Source: DASPJR01 sp035628505 (lineage in GTDB: Bacteria; Planctomycetota; SZUA-567; H5-PLA8). From it: DNA of 64,000 bases. Each line of letters opens with the position of its first letter. Position 1 is the first letter of the stretch. Shown piece by piece: positions 24,937-33,265 of the stretch. The stretch lies in contig DASPJR010000116.1 in the NCBI GenBank assembly GCA_035628505.1, positions 34,362-98,361 on the forward strand, written 5' to 3'. A model generated the notes under the pieces. It had not been told where the DNA came from and did no database searches. It was given only the letters and a program-made list of their open reading frames with translations. The position numbers were made by a program, and so were the translations under genes.

Positions 24937-27249
24937 ATGGCCGCAGAAAGCGGCTTTGGAGAATTCGTCATCGAGTCCGTGCTGGGCGAAGGCGGCATGG
25001 GCAAGGTGTACCGTGCCCGGCAGGTCAGCCTGGACCGCTGGGTCGCGCTTAAAGTTCTTCCGCGCGCCAAGGAAAATCCCAATTTCGCTGAGCGTTTTTA
25101 TCGTGAAGCACGCTCCGCGGCACGCCTGGTTCATCCCAACATCATCCAGATTTATACCGTCGGCGAATACCAGAGCATCCCGTACTTCGCCATGGAATAC
25201 ATCGAAGGCGAGGATCTGGAAAACATTCTTCGCCCCTCGAGCGAATCGGTGCTCACCGTTGACGAAATCGTCGAAATCATCCGCGCGGTGGCCAAGGCGC
25301 TGGCCGTGGCGATGGAACACGGCATCGTGCATCGCGACATCAAGCCAGCCAACATCATGATCACGCGCACCGGCCTAGTGAAAGTCATGGACTTCGGCCT
25401 GGCCAAAGGCGTCACCAACGACGCCGTCACGCAGGCTGGGCTGGTGGTCGGAACACCGGCGTACATGTCGCCTGAACAGGGCGCCAGCAAACCCGTCGAT
25501 ACGCGCTCGGACATCTATTCGCTGGGATGCGTGATGTACAACTGCATCGGCGGCAAGGCTCCGTTCTCCGCTGAGAATGTTGCTTCGCTGCTCTACAAGC
25601 ACATGTACGAGCCGCCTGAGCCGCTTAAAGAACTTCGTCCTGATCTCAATCCCGAGCTTGAGAGCATCTGCATGAAGATGCTGGGCAAGAAGGCTGAGGA
25701 CCGGTATCAGACTCCGCAGGAATTGCTGCTGGCGCTCACCAAGGTGCCCGCGAACTCAGCCGCAGCCGAGCTCTCGCTGGCGCAGCGCGCAAGTAAAGCA
25801 TTCTCCGCGCGAAAGGCAGTGGCCAAGTCCATTCCCATTTCAGGATCGCTGCCCAAACCCGCATCCGGTGAACACCCGGGCGCTCAGCGGCCGAATTCCG
25901 GCCTGCGCCCCATGCCGCCAACCGTGGGCGGGATGATGGGCGGAACTATAGCCACTGCCGGTCCAGGAAGCGGAATTCGTCTCGCGCCGCCGCCACCTCC
26001 TTCGGCCGAACCGGGAAGCAGCAGCAAAATAACGATGCCCCGGCCGCTTGCGTCCGATCCGCCCAGTCGCGGCCTGACGCCCCGGCCGCCACCGCCGCCG
26101 GCGGCGCCGCAGGAATTTGGCAGCTCAAGCAAGTTCGTGATGCCCCGGCCGCCGCAGCCGCCGCGTCCGGCGTCGGGAGAATTCAGCAGCTCCGGCAAAA
26201 TTGTTATGCCGCGCGCGCCAGATCCACTGGCTCGGCCCGTTTCGAAAATTGGCGACACGTTCGTGAAGCTTGCGGACGGCCGTTGGTCGTACAGCGTGGA
26301 GCTGGGCCGTTGCAACCAGGCTTACGGGCTCGCCGCCGAACTGACGCTCAAGCCCGGCGAAAAGCCGCAGGGCCTCGGCGACTGTCTGCTGTGCGGGAAC
26401 TGGAACAAGCGTGTGGGATGTGCAGTCGCCGCGGCTCGGGAGCTCGAGAACGGAAAGCGCTATACGGGCCTGAAGCTGCTGGTCGAACAGTCTATTCTTT
26501 ATGCCGGCGCGGGACGCTTTGATAAGGCTATCGCGCTGCTTGAAGATTTCGTGAAATCAAATCCGGACACGCCCGAAGCCTACCGTGAACTGGCCCGGCT
26601 GTATGAACGCCCGGAGTACCCCGGCAAAGACCGGCGCCGCGCGATTGTTCTCTACCGGCGCTTTGTGGAGCTCGCGCGCACAGCGGGGAACTATGCGAAC
26701 GTGGACATCTCGCGCGCCGAAGAACGCATCACGGCGCTCATGAATGCGCCTGCGGAATCGAAGAGCTCGGTATTAGCTCCCGGCGCTGGGGTGGCTTCGC
26801 AATGTTTCTACCGCGGCTGCGTCACGTGCTTCAGTTACACTATTTTAACCGGCGACCGCATGGTTGTGACGCGGGCAGGGGAGGTGGACCCCGAGACGGG
26901 GATCCATTCCAGTGAAATGGCGGGCGCGATGGGGCGGGCGACCACAATTTTCCGGCGCTTGAAGTCGGAGCACGCCAAGAAAGAAGAGCAGGCCAGAGTA
27001 AAAAAGGAGCTCCAGCGACTGTCGGATATTCCGCTCGAGGATCTGCCCAAGGATGGTACGTGTGTCGCGCACATCCTCCTGAACCAGGTGACCGACGTAT
27101 CGATGAGTATTGATACGGCGGTGAATGTCCGCTGCCTCTCGCTGAAAGCGGCGCAGCAAACTCATCAGCTGCTCTTCACTGAAGGCGCCGCATTCAAAGC
27201 CGAGCAGTGCCATGAGCTGCTCAAGCGCAAGCTCAAGGCGGCGTCCTGA
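24937..27249 (+). CDS. Ser/Thr protein kinase with Pro-rich linker and TPR-like C-terminus
   Basis: 770 residues from the ATG at 24937 (GGGTGAG upstream). A PknB-type kinase fills about 8-280: GEGGMG at 17-22, Lys39, HRDIKPAN at 132-139, DFG at 152-154 and SPEQ in the activation segment. Residues about 290-440 are Pro/Ser-rich and include three copies of SS-S/G-K-x-x-MPR-P/A, perhaps binding or phosphorylation sites. The C-terminal 300 residues contain a four-cysteine-like segment (GDCLLCGNWNKRVGC) and TPR-like helices (FDKAIALLEDFVKSNPDTPE). No membrane helix is seen, unlike classic PknB, so it is probably cytoplasmic. It may act with the HD-GYP protein upstream. Confidence 0.92.
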   Translation: MAAESGFGEFVIESVLGEGGMGKVYRARQVSLDRWVALKVLPRAKENPNFAERFYREARSAARLVHPNIIQIYTVGEYQSIPYFAMEYIEGEDLENILRPSSESVLTVDEIVEIIRAVAKALAVAMEHGIVHRDIKPANIMITRTGLVKVMDFGLAKGVTNDAVTQAGLVVGTPAYMSPEQGASKPVDTRSDIYSLGCVMYNCIGGKAPFSAENVASLLYKHMYEPPEPLKELRPDLNPELESICMKMLGKKAEDRYQTPQELLLALTKVPANSAAAELSLAQRASKAFSARKAVAKSIPISGSLPKPASGEHPGAQRPNSGLRPMPPTVGGMMGGTIATAGPGSGIRLAPPPPPSAEPGSSSKITMPRPLASDPPSRGLTPRPPPPPAAPQEFGSSSKFVMPRPPQPPRPASGEFSSSGKIVMPRAPDPLARPVSKIGDTFVKLADGRWSYSVELGRCNQAYGLAAELTLKPGEKPQGLGDCLLCGNWNKRVGCAVAAARELENGKRYTGLKLLVEQSILYAGAGRFDKAIALLEDFVKSNPDTPEAYRELARLYERPEYPGKDRRRAIVLYRRFVELARTAGNYANVDISRAEERITALMNAPAESKSSVLAPGAGVASQCFYRGCVTCFSYTILTGDRMVVTRAGEVDPETGIHSSEMAGAMGRATTIFRRLKSEHAKKEEQARVKKELQRLSDIPLEDLPKDGTCVAHILLNQVTDVSMSIDTAVNVRCLSLKAAQQTHQLLFTEGAAFKAEQCHELLKRKLKAAS

Positions 27250-27253
27250 CGCT

Positions 27254-28681
27254 TTACTCGCGACGCTTCTTCTTTTTGCCCAGCGCGCCTTCGTCACGCA
27301 GCCGGACTTTCCAGGATTCGATTTCCTTCCGCACCAGCTTGGGATTGGCCGACCCCAGCGATGCGTAAGACTTCACCGCAGAACGAGCACCGAGAAACGC
27401 ACGCACGTCTTCAGTGAGGAACGCGTGCGCCGACTTGAATTCATCCGCGCGCAGATCGCTGAGTGCGCAGCCGCGCTCTTCGGCCATGCGCACGAGATTG
27501 CCGACAACGTGATGAGCCTGCCGGAACGGGATGTTCTTGCGCACGAGATACTCGGCTAGCGCAGTCGCATCCATGTAGCCTTCTTCGCACGACTTCAGCA
27601 GCCGCTCGGGAATGAAATGAACGTTCCGCATCAGTACCGCAAGAATATCGAGGCAGTTCTTGAACTGCTTGACAGTGTTGAACAGCAGTTCCTTGTCTTC
27701 CTGCATGTCGCGGTTGTACGTCATCGGCAGGCCCTTGGTCAGCACAACCAGGTGCGACAACAGCGCGAACGAACGGCCGGTTTTTCCGCGAACCAGTTCG
27801 AACAGATCCGGGTTCTTCTTCTGCGGCATGATTGAGCTGCCGGTGCAGAAGCCGTCATCAATAGTAATGAATCCGAACTCGGTGCTGGCCATCAGCACAA
27901 AATCTTCCGAGAGCCGCGAGAGATGCAGTGCGCACGCCGTCTGGCAAAAGGCGAACTCAAGCAGGAAATCCCGGTCGGCCGTTGTGTCCATTGAATTGCG
28001 CGTCACGCCATCGAATTTCAGCAGGTCGGCAACGATCTGCCGGTCGATGGGCAGCGAGGAGCCGGCCAGTGCGCAGGCGCCGAGGGGCAGAATGTTGGTC
28101 CGCTTGCGGCAGTCACCGAAGCGTTCGAAATCGCGCTGCAGCATTTCGACAAAGGCGAGAAGGTAGTGGCCAACAGTGACCGGCTGCGCGCGCTGCAGAT
28201 GCGTGTAACCGGGCATGACGTCTTCGACATGCGCATCGGCGAGCTCAACCAGCGAGGCCTGCAGCTGGGCGATCTTGGCGCGGATGTCATCGATTTCGTC
28301 GCGCAACCAGAGGCGTTCGTCGAGTGCAATCTGGTCGTTGCGCGAGCGCGCCGTGTGCAGCTTGCCCGCGGCCTCGCCGATTTTTTCTTCCAGCGCCTTC
28401 TCCACGTTCATGTGGATGTCTTCAAATTCTGCGCGGAAGTTGAACGTGCCGGACTCAATCTCTTCAAGGATCTCGCTGAGACCCTTGAGGATCAGCTGCT
28501 TTTCGCCCTGGCTGATCAACCCGACCTGAGCAAGCATCGTCGCGTGCGCCATCGAACCCGCGATGTCGTGCTTGTACAGCACACGGTCGAACGAGATCGA
28601 CTCGGTGAATGCTTCGGTCTGCGCGTCGGTGGCCTTGTTGAACCGGCCGCCCCAGGGTTTTTTTGCCGGGCCGCTGGACAT
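27254..28681 (-). CDS. argH: Argininosuccinate lyase
   Basis: 475 residues from the ATG at 28681 (GGAGA 6 nt upstream). The fumarase/aspartase superfamily signature GSSIMPQKKNP is intact, with TARSRNDQ, the catalytic-loop Ser and PGYTHLQRAQP in the expected order. It splits argininosuccinate into arginine and fumarate, the last step of arginine synthesis. No other arg gene is adjacent; it ends 4 nt from the convergent kinase gene. Confidence 0.96.
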   Translation of the reverse strand: MSSGPAKKPWGGRFNKATDAQTEAFTESISFDRVLYKHDIAGSMAHATMLAQVGLISQGEKQLILKGLSEILEEIESGTFNFRAEFEDIHMNVEKALEEKIGEAAGKLHTARSRNDQIALDERLWLRDEIDDIRAKIAQLQASLVELADAHVEDVMPGYTHLQRAQPVTVGHYLLAFVEMLQRDFERFGDCRKRTNILPLGACALAGSSLPIDRQIVADLLKFDGVTRNSMDTTADRDFLLEFAFCQTACALHLSRLSEDFVLMASTEFGFITIDDGFCTGSSIMPQKKNPDLFELVRGKTGRSFALLSHLVVLTKGLPMTYNRDMQEDKELLFNTVKQFKNCLDILAVLMRNVHFIPERLLKSCEEGYMDATALAEYLVRKNIPFRQAHHVVGNLVRMAEERGCALSDLRADEFKSAHAFLTEDVRAFLGARSAVKSYASLGSANPKLVRKEIESWKVRLRDEGALGKKKKRRE

Positions 28682-28797
28682 GGTCTTCTCCAAACAGAAA
28701 TAAAACGCAAAATGCAATCACACCGAGCCCGCTGGCCCGAGGATTACATTTTACGTTTGAAGCTTTGATTGTGAATCGCCGCGCGGGGCGAAACGGG

Positions 28798-28878
28798 TTA
28801 CTTCTTCTTCCGCATCAACTTGCGATTGCGGCGCTTCTTGCTGCCAATCTTGCGGCGGCGGCGTGGTTTGAATGCCAT
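28798..28878 (-). CDS. Tiny basic ribosomal-type protein (bS22 / AURKAIP1-COX24 family)
   Basis: 26 residues from an ATG at 28878 with AGGAG 10 nt upstream. The sequence is almost all Lys/Arg (MAFKPRRRRKIGSKKRRNRK), ending in LMRKKK. This size and pattern (KRR-x-RKLMRKKK) is that of the bacterial AURKAIP1/COX24-domain or bS22-like proteins that sit in the small ribosomal subunit and are often missed by gene finders. It lies upstream of argH on the same strand, 116 nt from it. Family assignment rests on composition and the motif. Confidence 0.7.
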   Translation of the reverse strand: MAFKPRRRRKIGSKKRRNRKLMRKKK

Positions 28879-29037
28879 CTAAAAATATCTCCTCTCTCAG
28901 CCCTGTCGAAGCTGCGATTCCGATCGCGATCGACTCGTGTTTGGCCGAATTATGCAGCGAACGTCTTTTGTTGCAAGGGGTTTTGGTATTCAGCCGCGTG
29001 CGAAAGCGAGCTGAGCATTAGCGCCCCCGCTCTCCGT

Positions 29038-30150
29038 TTACTCGTCCAGCGCGTCCGCGGCGAGCCCGCGCGGCAGCGGAGCAGGGCGGGTGAACGGCGA
29101 GGTGATCTCAATGCGGCGACCTTCTTTTGCCGAGGTGAAAAAGCTGTGCATCACCTCCAGGACATGGTACGCGTTTTCGCCGCTCGCGCGGTGCGGCCGG
29201 CCCGAGCGGATCGCATAGGCCAGGTCGGCAACGCCGATGCCCCACTTGTTTCCATCGTTATGGCCGTGAGTCAGGCCCACGTCTTTCCAGTCGCCATCAT
29301 TGGCCATGCGGATCGAGACGGGGCCCTTAAGCGTGTTAGGATCGGGAACCGAGAGCGTGCCGTCTGTGCCATAGATTTCGATGCGCGGCAGATGCGCGTG
29401 CCAGATCGCGAAGCTCGTCATGATTGTCGCCACGGCGCCGCCGCTGAATTCAAGCACGCCGGTTACATGATCAGGCGTTTCGACAATGATCTTCTTTCCT
29501 TTTTTCGGCTCGCTGGTGATCGTTCGTTCCGGCTTCACGATCGTCGCCGACCCACAGACGTTCTTCACCGGCCCCAGAAGCTGCGCGAGCGCGGTGATGT
29601 AATACGGGCCCATGTCCAGCATCGGGCCGCCTCCGTGTTCATAATAGAATTCAGGACTGGGATGCCAGCGCTCATGCCCGGGCGTGGTCATGAACGCTGT
29701 CGCAGCCAGCGGCCTTCCGATCGCGCCGCTGTCGATCAGCTGCCGGCAGGTCTGCAGTCCGCCGCCGAGGAACGTTCCCGGCGCGCAGCCGACCCGTAGC
29801 TTCGCCGCACTGGCCGCTTCGAGGATTCGTCGCCCTTCTTCAACCGTAGCGCCGAGCGGCTTTTCATTGAACACGTGCTTGCCGGCCTTCAGGGCCGCGA
29901 GCGCGACTTCGCAGTGCGCTTTGGGAATCGTGAGATTGATTACGAGCTCGATCGATTTATCCGTCAGCAACGCTTCGACTGAGCAGCCGCGCGGGACATT
30001 GAATTCCAGCGCTTTGGCCTTCGCTCGTTCGACGTCGATATCAGCGACGGCGGCGAGTTCCAGGATCGGGAACGATTGCGCTGTGAGGATATAGGCTTTG
30101 CTGATGTTGCCGCAGCCAATAATTCCGGTTCTTACGCGACAGACCGACAT
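29038..30150 (-). CDS. Gfo/Idh/MocA family NAD(P)-dependent oxidoreductase
   Basis: 370 residues from the ATG at 30150 (AGGAG 6 nt upstream). The Rossmann motif GIIGCGNISKAY is at the N-terminus, and EKPLG (HVFNEKPLGATVEEG) carries the family's conserved Lys-Pro. The C-terminal half is the usual alpha/beta dimerisation and substrate domain. It probably oxidises or reduces a sugar or inositol-like substrate. It starts 17 nt after the stop of the alkaline phosphatase gene, so the two may be transcribed together, though no functional link is obvious. Confidence 0.93.
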   Translation of the reverse strand: MSVCRVRTGIIGCGNISKAYILTAQSFPILELAAVADIDVERAKAKALEFNVPRGCSVEALLTDKSIELVINLTIPKAHCEVALAALKAGKHVFNEKPLGATVEEGRRILEAASAAKLRVGCAPGTFLGGGLQTCRQLIDSGAIGRPLAATAFMTTPGHERWHPSPEFYYEHGGGPMLDMGPYYITALAQLLGPVKNVCGSATIVKPERTITSEPKKGKKIIVETPDHVTGVLEFSGGAVATIMTSFAIWHAHLPRIEIYGTDGTLSVPDPNTLKGPVSIRMANDGDWKDVGLTHGHNDGNKWGIGVADLAYAIRSGRPHRASGENAYHVLEVMHSFFTSAKEGRRIEITSPFTRPAPLPRGLAADALDE

Positions 30151-30166
30151 GAAACTCTCCTGGATC

Positions 30167-32014
30167 TTACTTCTGTGAACGCGTTCCGAGTGATAGCGCG
30201 CGGGCAATCACCTGGAAGACCTGGGTATTTTCCATGAAACCGCGGATCTCCTCCGAGCCCGGCCCTATTCCGGTGAGAATCACATCGTCGGCCGCATGGA
30301 TGCCCCCGCCAGCCATTCGCCCGAGATTGCCTTCGCGAAGGATGGCGCCGGGAACGTCCTTGTATTTTTCATTTGCGGTTACCTGCAGCGGCAGTGCTCT
30401 CTTCAGCATCGACGGCTTGAAGGGACCGTCCAGCTTGGGGCGGAATGTTTCGTAGTGGTCCCCGAACGCTCCGAAAAAGATCGCCAGACGCTTGCTGACA
30501 TCAAGAGAGTCGGGATAGCCGTCCTTGTCTTCGTCAACGTAGTTCGGGTAGCCGCCGCCAATCTTGTCCTTCATGGTCACGAGGTCTGCCCGGATATTCA
30601 CTTTGCGGTTGTCGTCGATTACGCCGCCGATGGAAATGCAGTGCGCGTGATCGGATGTGACCAGCACGAGGGTATCGCCATTTTTTGCTGCGAACTCTTT
30701 TACCAGCGCTACGGTCTTATCGAACTCAATCGTATCCATCACCGCGCGTTCCCAATCGAGCGCGTGAGAAAACTTGTCAATCATCGCCGATTCGACCATC
30801 AGCACGAAGCCGTTCTCGTTATTGCGTGAAAGCAGCGTCAGCGCGGCCTGCGTCATTTCTTCAAGCCCCGGCTGCTGTGGGAACTTTTCGACGGTTCCTT
30901 TTTTCAGGAACTTGCGATCGAGCACGCCATCCATGTTGCCCGTGTGGAACAGGCCAAGAATTTTTTCGGTTCCCTCGTTTTTCATTGCCGCATCGAGAGC
31001 GTCGGCGGTTTTTACCAGGGTATAGCCGGCGGAGGTGAACTGCGTCAGGAAATCCGTGTCGTGCTTCTTTTTGTCGATGCCCGTTTTCGACGTGAACGAT
31101 CCGGCACCACCACCCATCAGAACCTTGGGCGCTGCTTGCAGGTGCCACTCGGTAATGGCCGTCTTTTCTCCGCGGCTGCGCGTATGGGCGACCATCGAAG
31201 CGGGCGTTGCGTCCTGGACTTCCGAGGTCGTCACGATGCCGATATTCATCTTGTTCATCCGTGTGGCCAGATACGCCAGGGTTTCCACCTTCGGATCATC
31301 GAACACGCTCTTGGTGCGGTCAGCGTAAACACCGAGCGCCGCATTGCTGGATTTGTGACCGGTCGTATACGCGTGAGCAGAATTCGCCGAGTCCGTCACA
31401 AAATTGTCGACGCCGGACGTTCCCAGCAGCGCCATGTGCGGCATGGAATCCATCGCCAGCGCATCACCGTGACGGCCTTCTTTGATACCCTTCGACAGCG
31501 CGCGGGCGGCCTTGCGGTGTGCCAGGCTCATGCCATCGCCGATCATGAGGATCACATTTTTCGCGGAGCGCTTAGCCGGGGTCTCATAGACCTCCCACGT
31601 TACCGTCGCGCTATGTGTGCCGTCGCTGGCCACCACGCTGTATGTTCCTGGCTTCTCTAGAATGCAGTCCCGCAGGATGACGGCTGATGCGACTTTTATT
31701 TCCACTTCGTCGTCGTCATCCAGCTTTGGATCATCCCTGTCGAGATCCTTGTTCAGGTTGTAGGTGTCTTCTTTTGCGATGAATTGCGGCGCTTTCCCGA
31801 ACAATTCCTCAGGGTTCTTACCGTTGATGCGGATGCTGGCAGCGGATTCGGCGATGACTTGCGGGAACTCGACTTTGAAATCGAATTTCGAACCGGCCAG
31901 TATCGTCGCACGGTCGATCGGATAAATCACGGTCTTCCGCGGCTCCTCTTCCGCGAGCGCCAGGGCAGCGGCAAAAAGCAGCGAAGCAATGAAAATCCGA
32001 TGGCGAAATGTCAT
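30167..32014 (-). CDS. Secreted alkaline phosphatase (PhoA-type)
   Basis: 615 residues with a signal peptide (MTFRHRIFIASLLFAAALALA). After about 130 residues of an N-terminal beta module with an Asp-rich stretch (DRDDPKLDDDDEVE), the catalytic domain has MIGDGM (metal site), the nucleophile segment TDSANSAHAYTTG, ESAMIDKFSH and TSDHAH; all metal ligands appear present. It releases phosphate from monoesters in the periplasm or outside. An EF-hand-like DEDKDGYPDSLD at about 495 may bind calcium. The distal part is closed by GGIHAADDV, the conserved third metal site. Confidence 0.92.
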   Translation of the reverse strand: MTFRHRIFIASLLFAAALALAEEEPRKTVIYPIDRATILAGSKFDFKVEFPQVIAESAASIRINGKNPEELFGKAPQFIAKEDTYNLNKDLDRDDPKLDDDDEVEIKVASAVILRDCILEKPGTYSVVASDGTHSATVTWEVYETPAKRSAKNVILMIGDGMSLAHRKAARALSKGIKEGRHGDALAMDSMPHMALLGTSGVDNFVTDSANSAHAYTTGHKSSNAALGVYADRTKSVFDDPKVETLAYLATRMNKMNIGIVTTSEVQDATPASMVAHTRSRGEKTAITEWHLQAAPKVLMGGGAGSFTSKTGIDKKKHDTDFLTQFTSAGYTLVKTADALDAAMKNEGTEKILGLFHTGNMDGVLDRKFLKKGTVEKFPQQPGLEEMTQAALTLLSRNNENGFVLMVESAMIDKFSHALDWERAVMDTIEFDKTVALVKEFAAKNGDTLVLVTSDHAHCISIGGVIDDNRKVNIRADLVTMKDKIGGGYPNYVDEDKDGYPDSLDVSKRLAIFFGAFGDHYETFRPKLDGPFKPSMLKRALPLQVTANEKYKDVPGAILREGNLGRMAGGGIHAADDVILTGIGPGSEEIRGFMENTQVFQVIARALSLGTRSQK

Positions 32015-32109
32015 AACGGCTCCCTATCCACGAATCAGAAGTGTCACATCTATGATGAGTACAAATCAAAACCCAAAAGAACCGCAGAAAAAGGGCGCTC
32101 GAGCATCGC

Positions 32110-33024
32110 CTAGATTTCCCGGATTCGTTGTAACTCGGCGGGCGTTAGCTCCGGCGCGCCCGCGGCTTCGATATCCTCGATTGCCTGGTACGGCGTTTTG
32201 ATTCCGGGAACAACAACACTTACAGCCGGGTGCGCCAGGCAGAACCGGATGGCAGCCTGCGCCATCGTGCGGCCAGTGCCGTGCGAGAGAAATCGGAACT
32301 TTTCAGCGCGCTCAACTGCGGCGTCCAGTTTCTCCGCCGAATACGACTTTCTGCGGCGGTCATCGTCTGCAAAGCGGTGCCCGGAACTGAACTGTCCCGT
32401 GAGCAGGCCCGTGGCCAGCGGCATGCGTGCGATGATGCCCACGCTCTTGCTCTCGGCTACTCCAAAGAGAACATCCGCGGCATCGCGGTCCAGCAGGTTG
32501 TAGACGACCTGCACGGCATCGACATCGCCTTTCTGAATCGCCAGCACGCCTTCTTCGGGATTGCCAACCGAGATGCCATAGTGAGCGATCTTGGTCTTGT
32601 CTTTCAGCTCGCGAAGAGCATCCCAGACCTCGTTGCTTTCGATGACTTCGCGCGGCGGATTGTGAAGCTGGTAAAGATCGATGATCGTAACGCCAAGCCG
32701 CTCCAGGCTGCGATCGCAAGCGGACTTGATGTGGGCTGCGGAAAAATCCTGCGCATCACGATTGATGCGACCGACTTTTGTGGCGATGTGAACGCGGCGA
32801 GGGGAGACTTTCACGGCCTGGCCGACGAGTTCTTCACTGCGCCCGTTTCCATAGGAATCGGCCGTATCAACGAAGTTAACGCCCAGTTCGAACGCGCGCT
32901 GCAGAGCGTCCAGGCTGGAGGCTTCATCCGAGGGCGTTGATTGGCCCGTGCTCCCGCCGCCAATAGCCCAGGCTCCAAAACCAATCTCGGCAAGTTTCAG
33001 CCCTGTGCGGCCCAAAAGGCGCAT
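32110..33024 (-). CDS. Aldo/keto reductase
   Basis: 304 residues from the ATG at 33024. A longer frame to 33144 adds a non-homologous basic tail; neither start has a strong ribosome site. The TIM-barrel tetrad is visible: Asp in FVDTADSYGNG, Tyr four residues on, Lys in HIATKVGR and His in YQLHNPP. The C-terminal NADPH-binding segment reads VVVPGIKTPYQ. Substrate unknown. It belongs to the AKR group with a conserved GFGAWAIGGG opening. Confidence 0.92.
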   Translation of the reverse strand: MRLLGRTGLKLAEIGFGAWAIGGGSTGQSTPSDEASSLDALQRAFELGVNFVDTADSYGNGRSEELVGQAVKVSPRRVHIATKVGRINRDAQDFSAAHIKSACDRSLERLGVTIIDLYQLHNPPREVIESNEVWDALRELKDKTKIAHYGISVGNPEEGVLAIQKGDVDAVQVVYNLLDRDAADVLFGVAESKSVGIIARMPLATGLLTGQFSSGHRFADDDRRRKSYSAEKLDAAVERAEKFRFLSHGTGRTMAQAAIRFCLAHPAVSVVVPGIKTPYQAIEDIEAAGAPELTPAELQRIREI

Positions 33025-33147
33025 CTGTAAAACCGGCAGCCGGCTTCCGGCGTCGTGACCCACTCGTTCATTCTCCCGCGACCTGCGGCGAGCCAGTTTA
33101 ATCAGCCTGCTGCCGCTCACAAGAATCTTCTCAAAGGCGCTCAAAAA

Positions 33148-33162
33148 ACAGGCCGTGCCTGT
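33148..33162. repeat. Hairpin ACAGGC-CGT-GCCTGT
   Basis: A 6-bp perfect stem with a 3-nt loop, in the upstream region between the aldo/keto reductase gene and the divergent membrane protein gene. Its arms match those of the hairpin at 12714-12731. Confidence 0.45.
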
Positions 33163-33265
33163 CTGTTTCTCCGCCAGCGGCGCGTATTGCCGATAGCGCC
33201 GCCACGTGTCATCGGCTAAAACGTCCTGTCTTAATCGGCGCTACATTTGCGAACCTGGTTTTGCC

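Noticed and set aside
23830..25332. 500-codon open frame on the minus strand
   Set aside because: Antisense to the HD-GYP and kinase genes, both with intact catalytic motifs.
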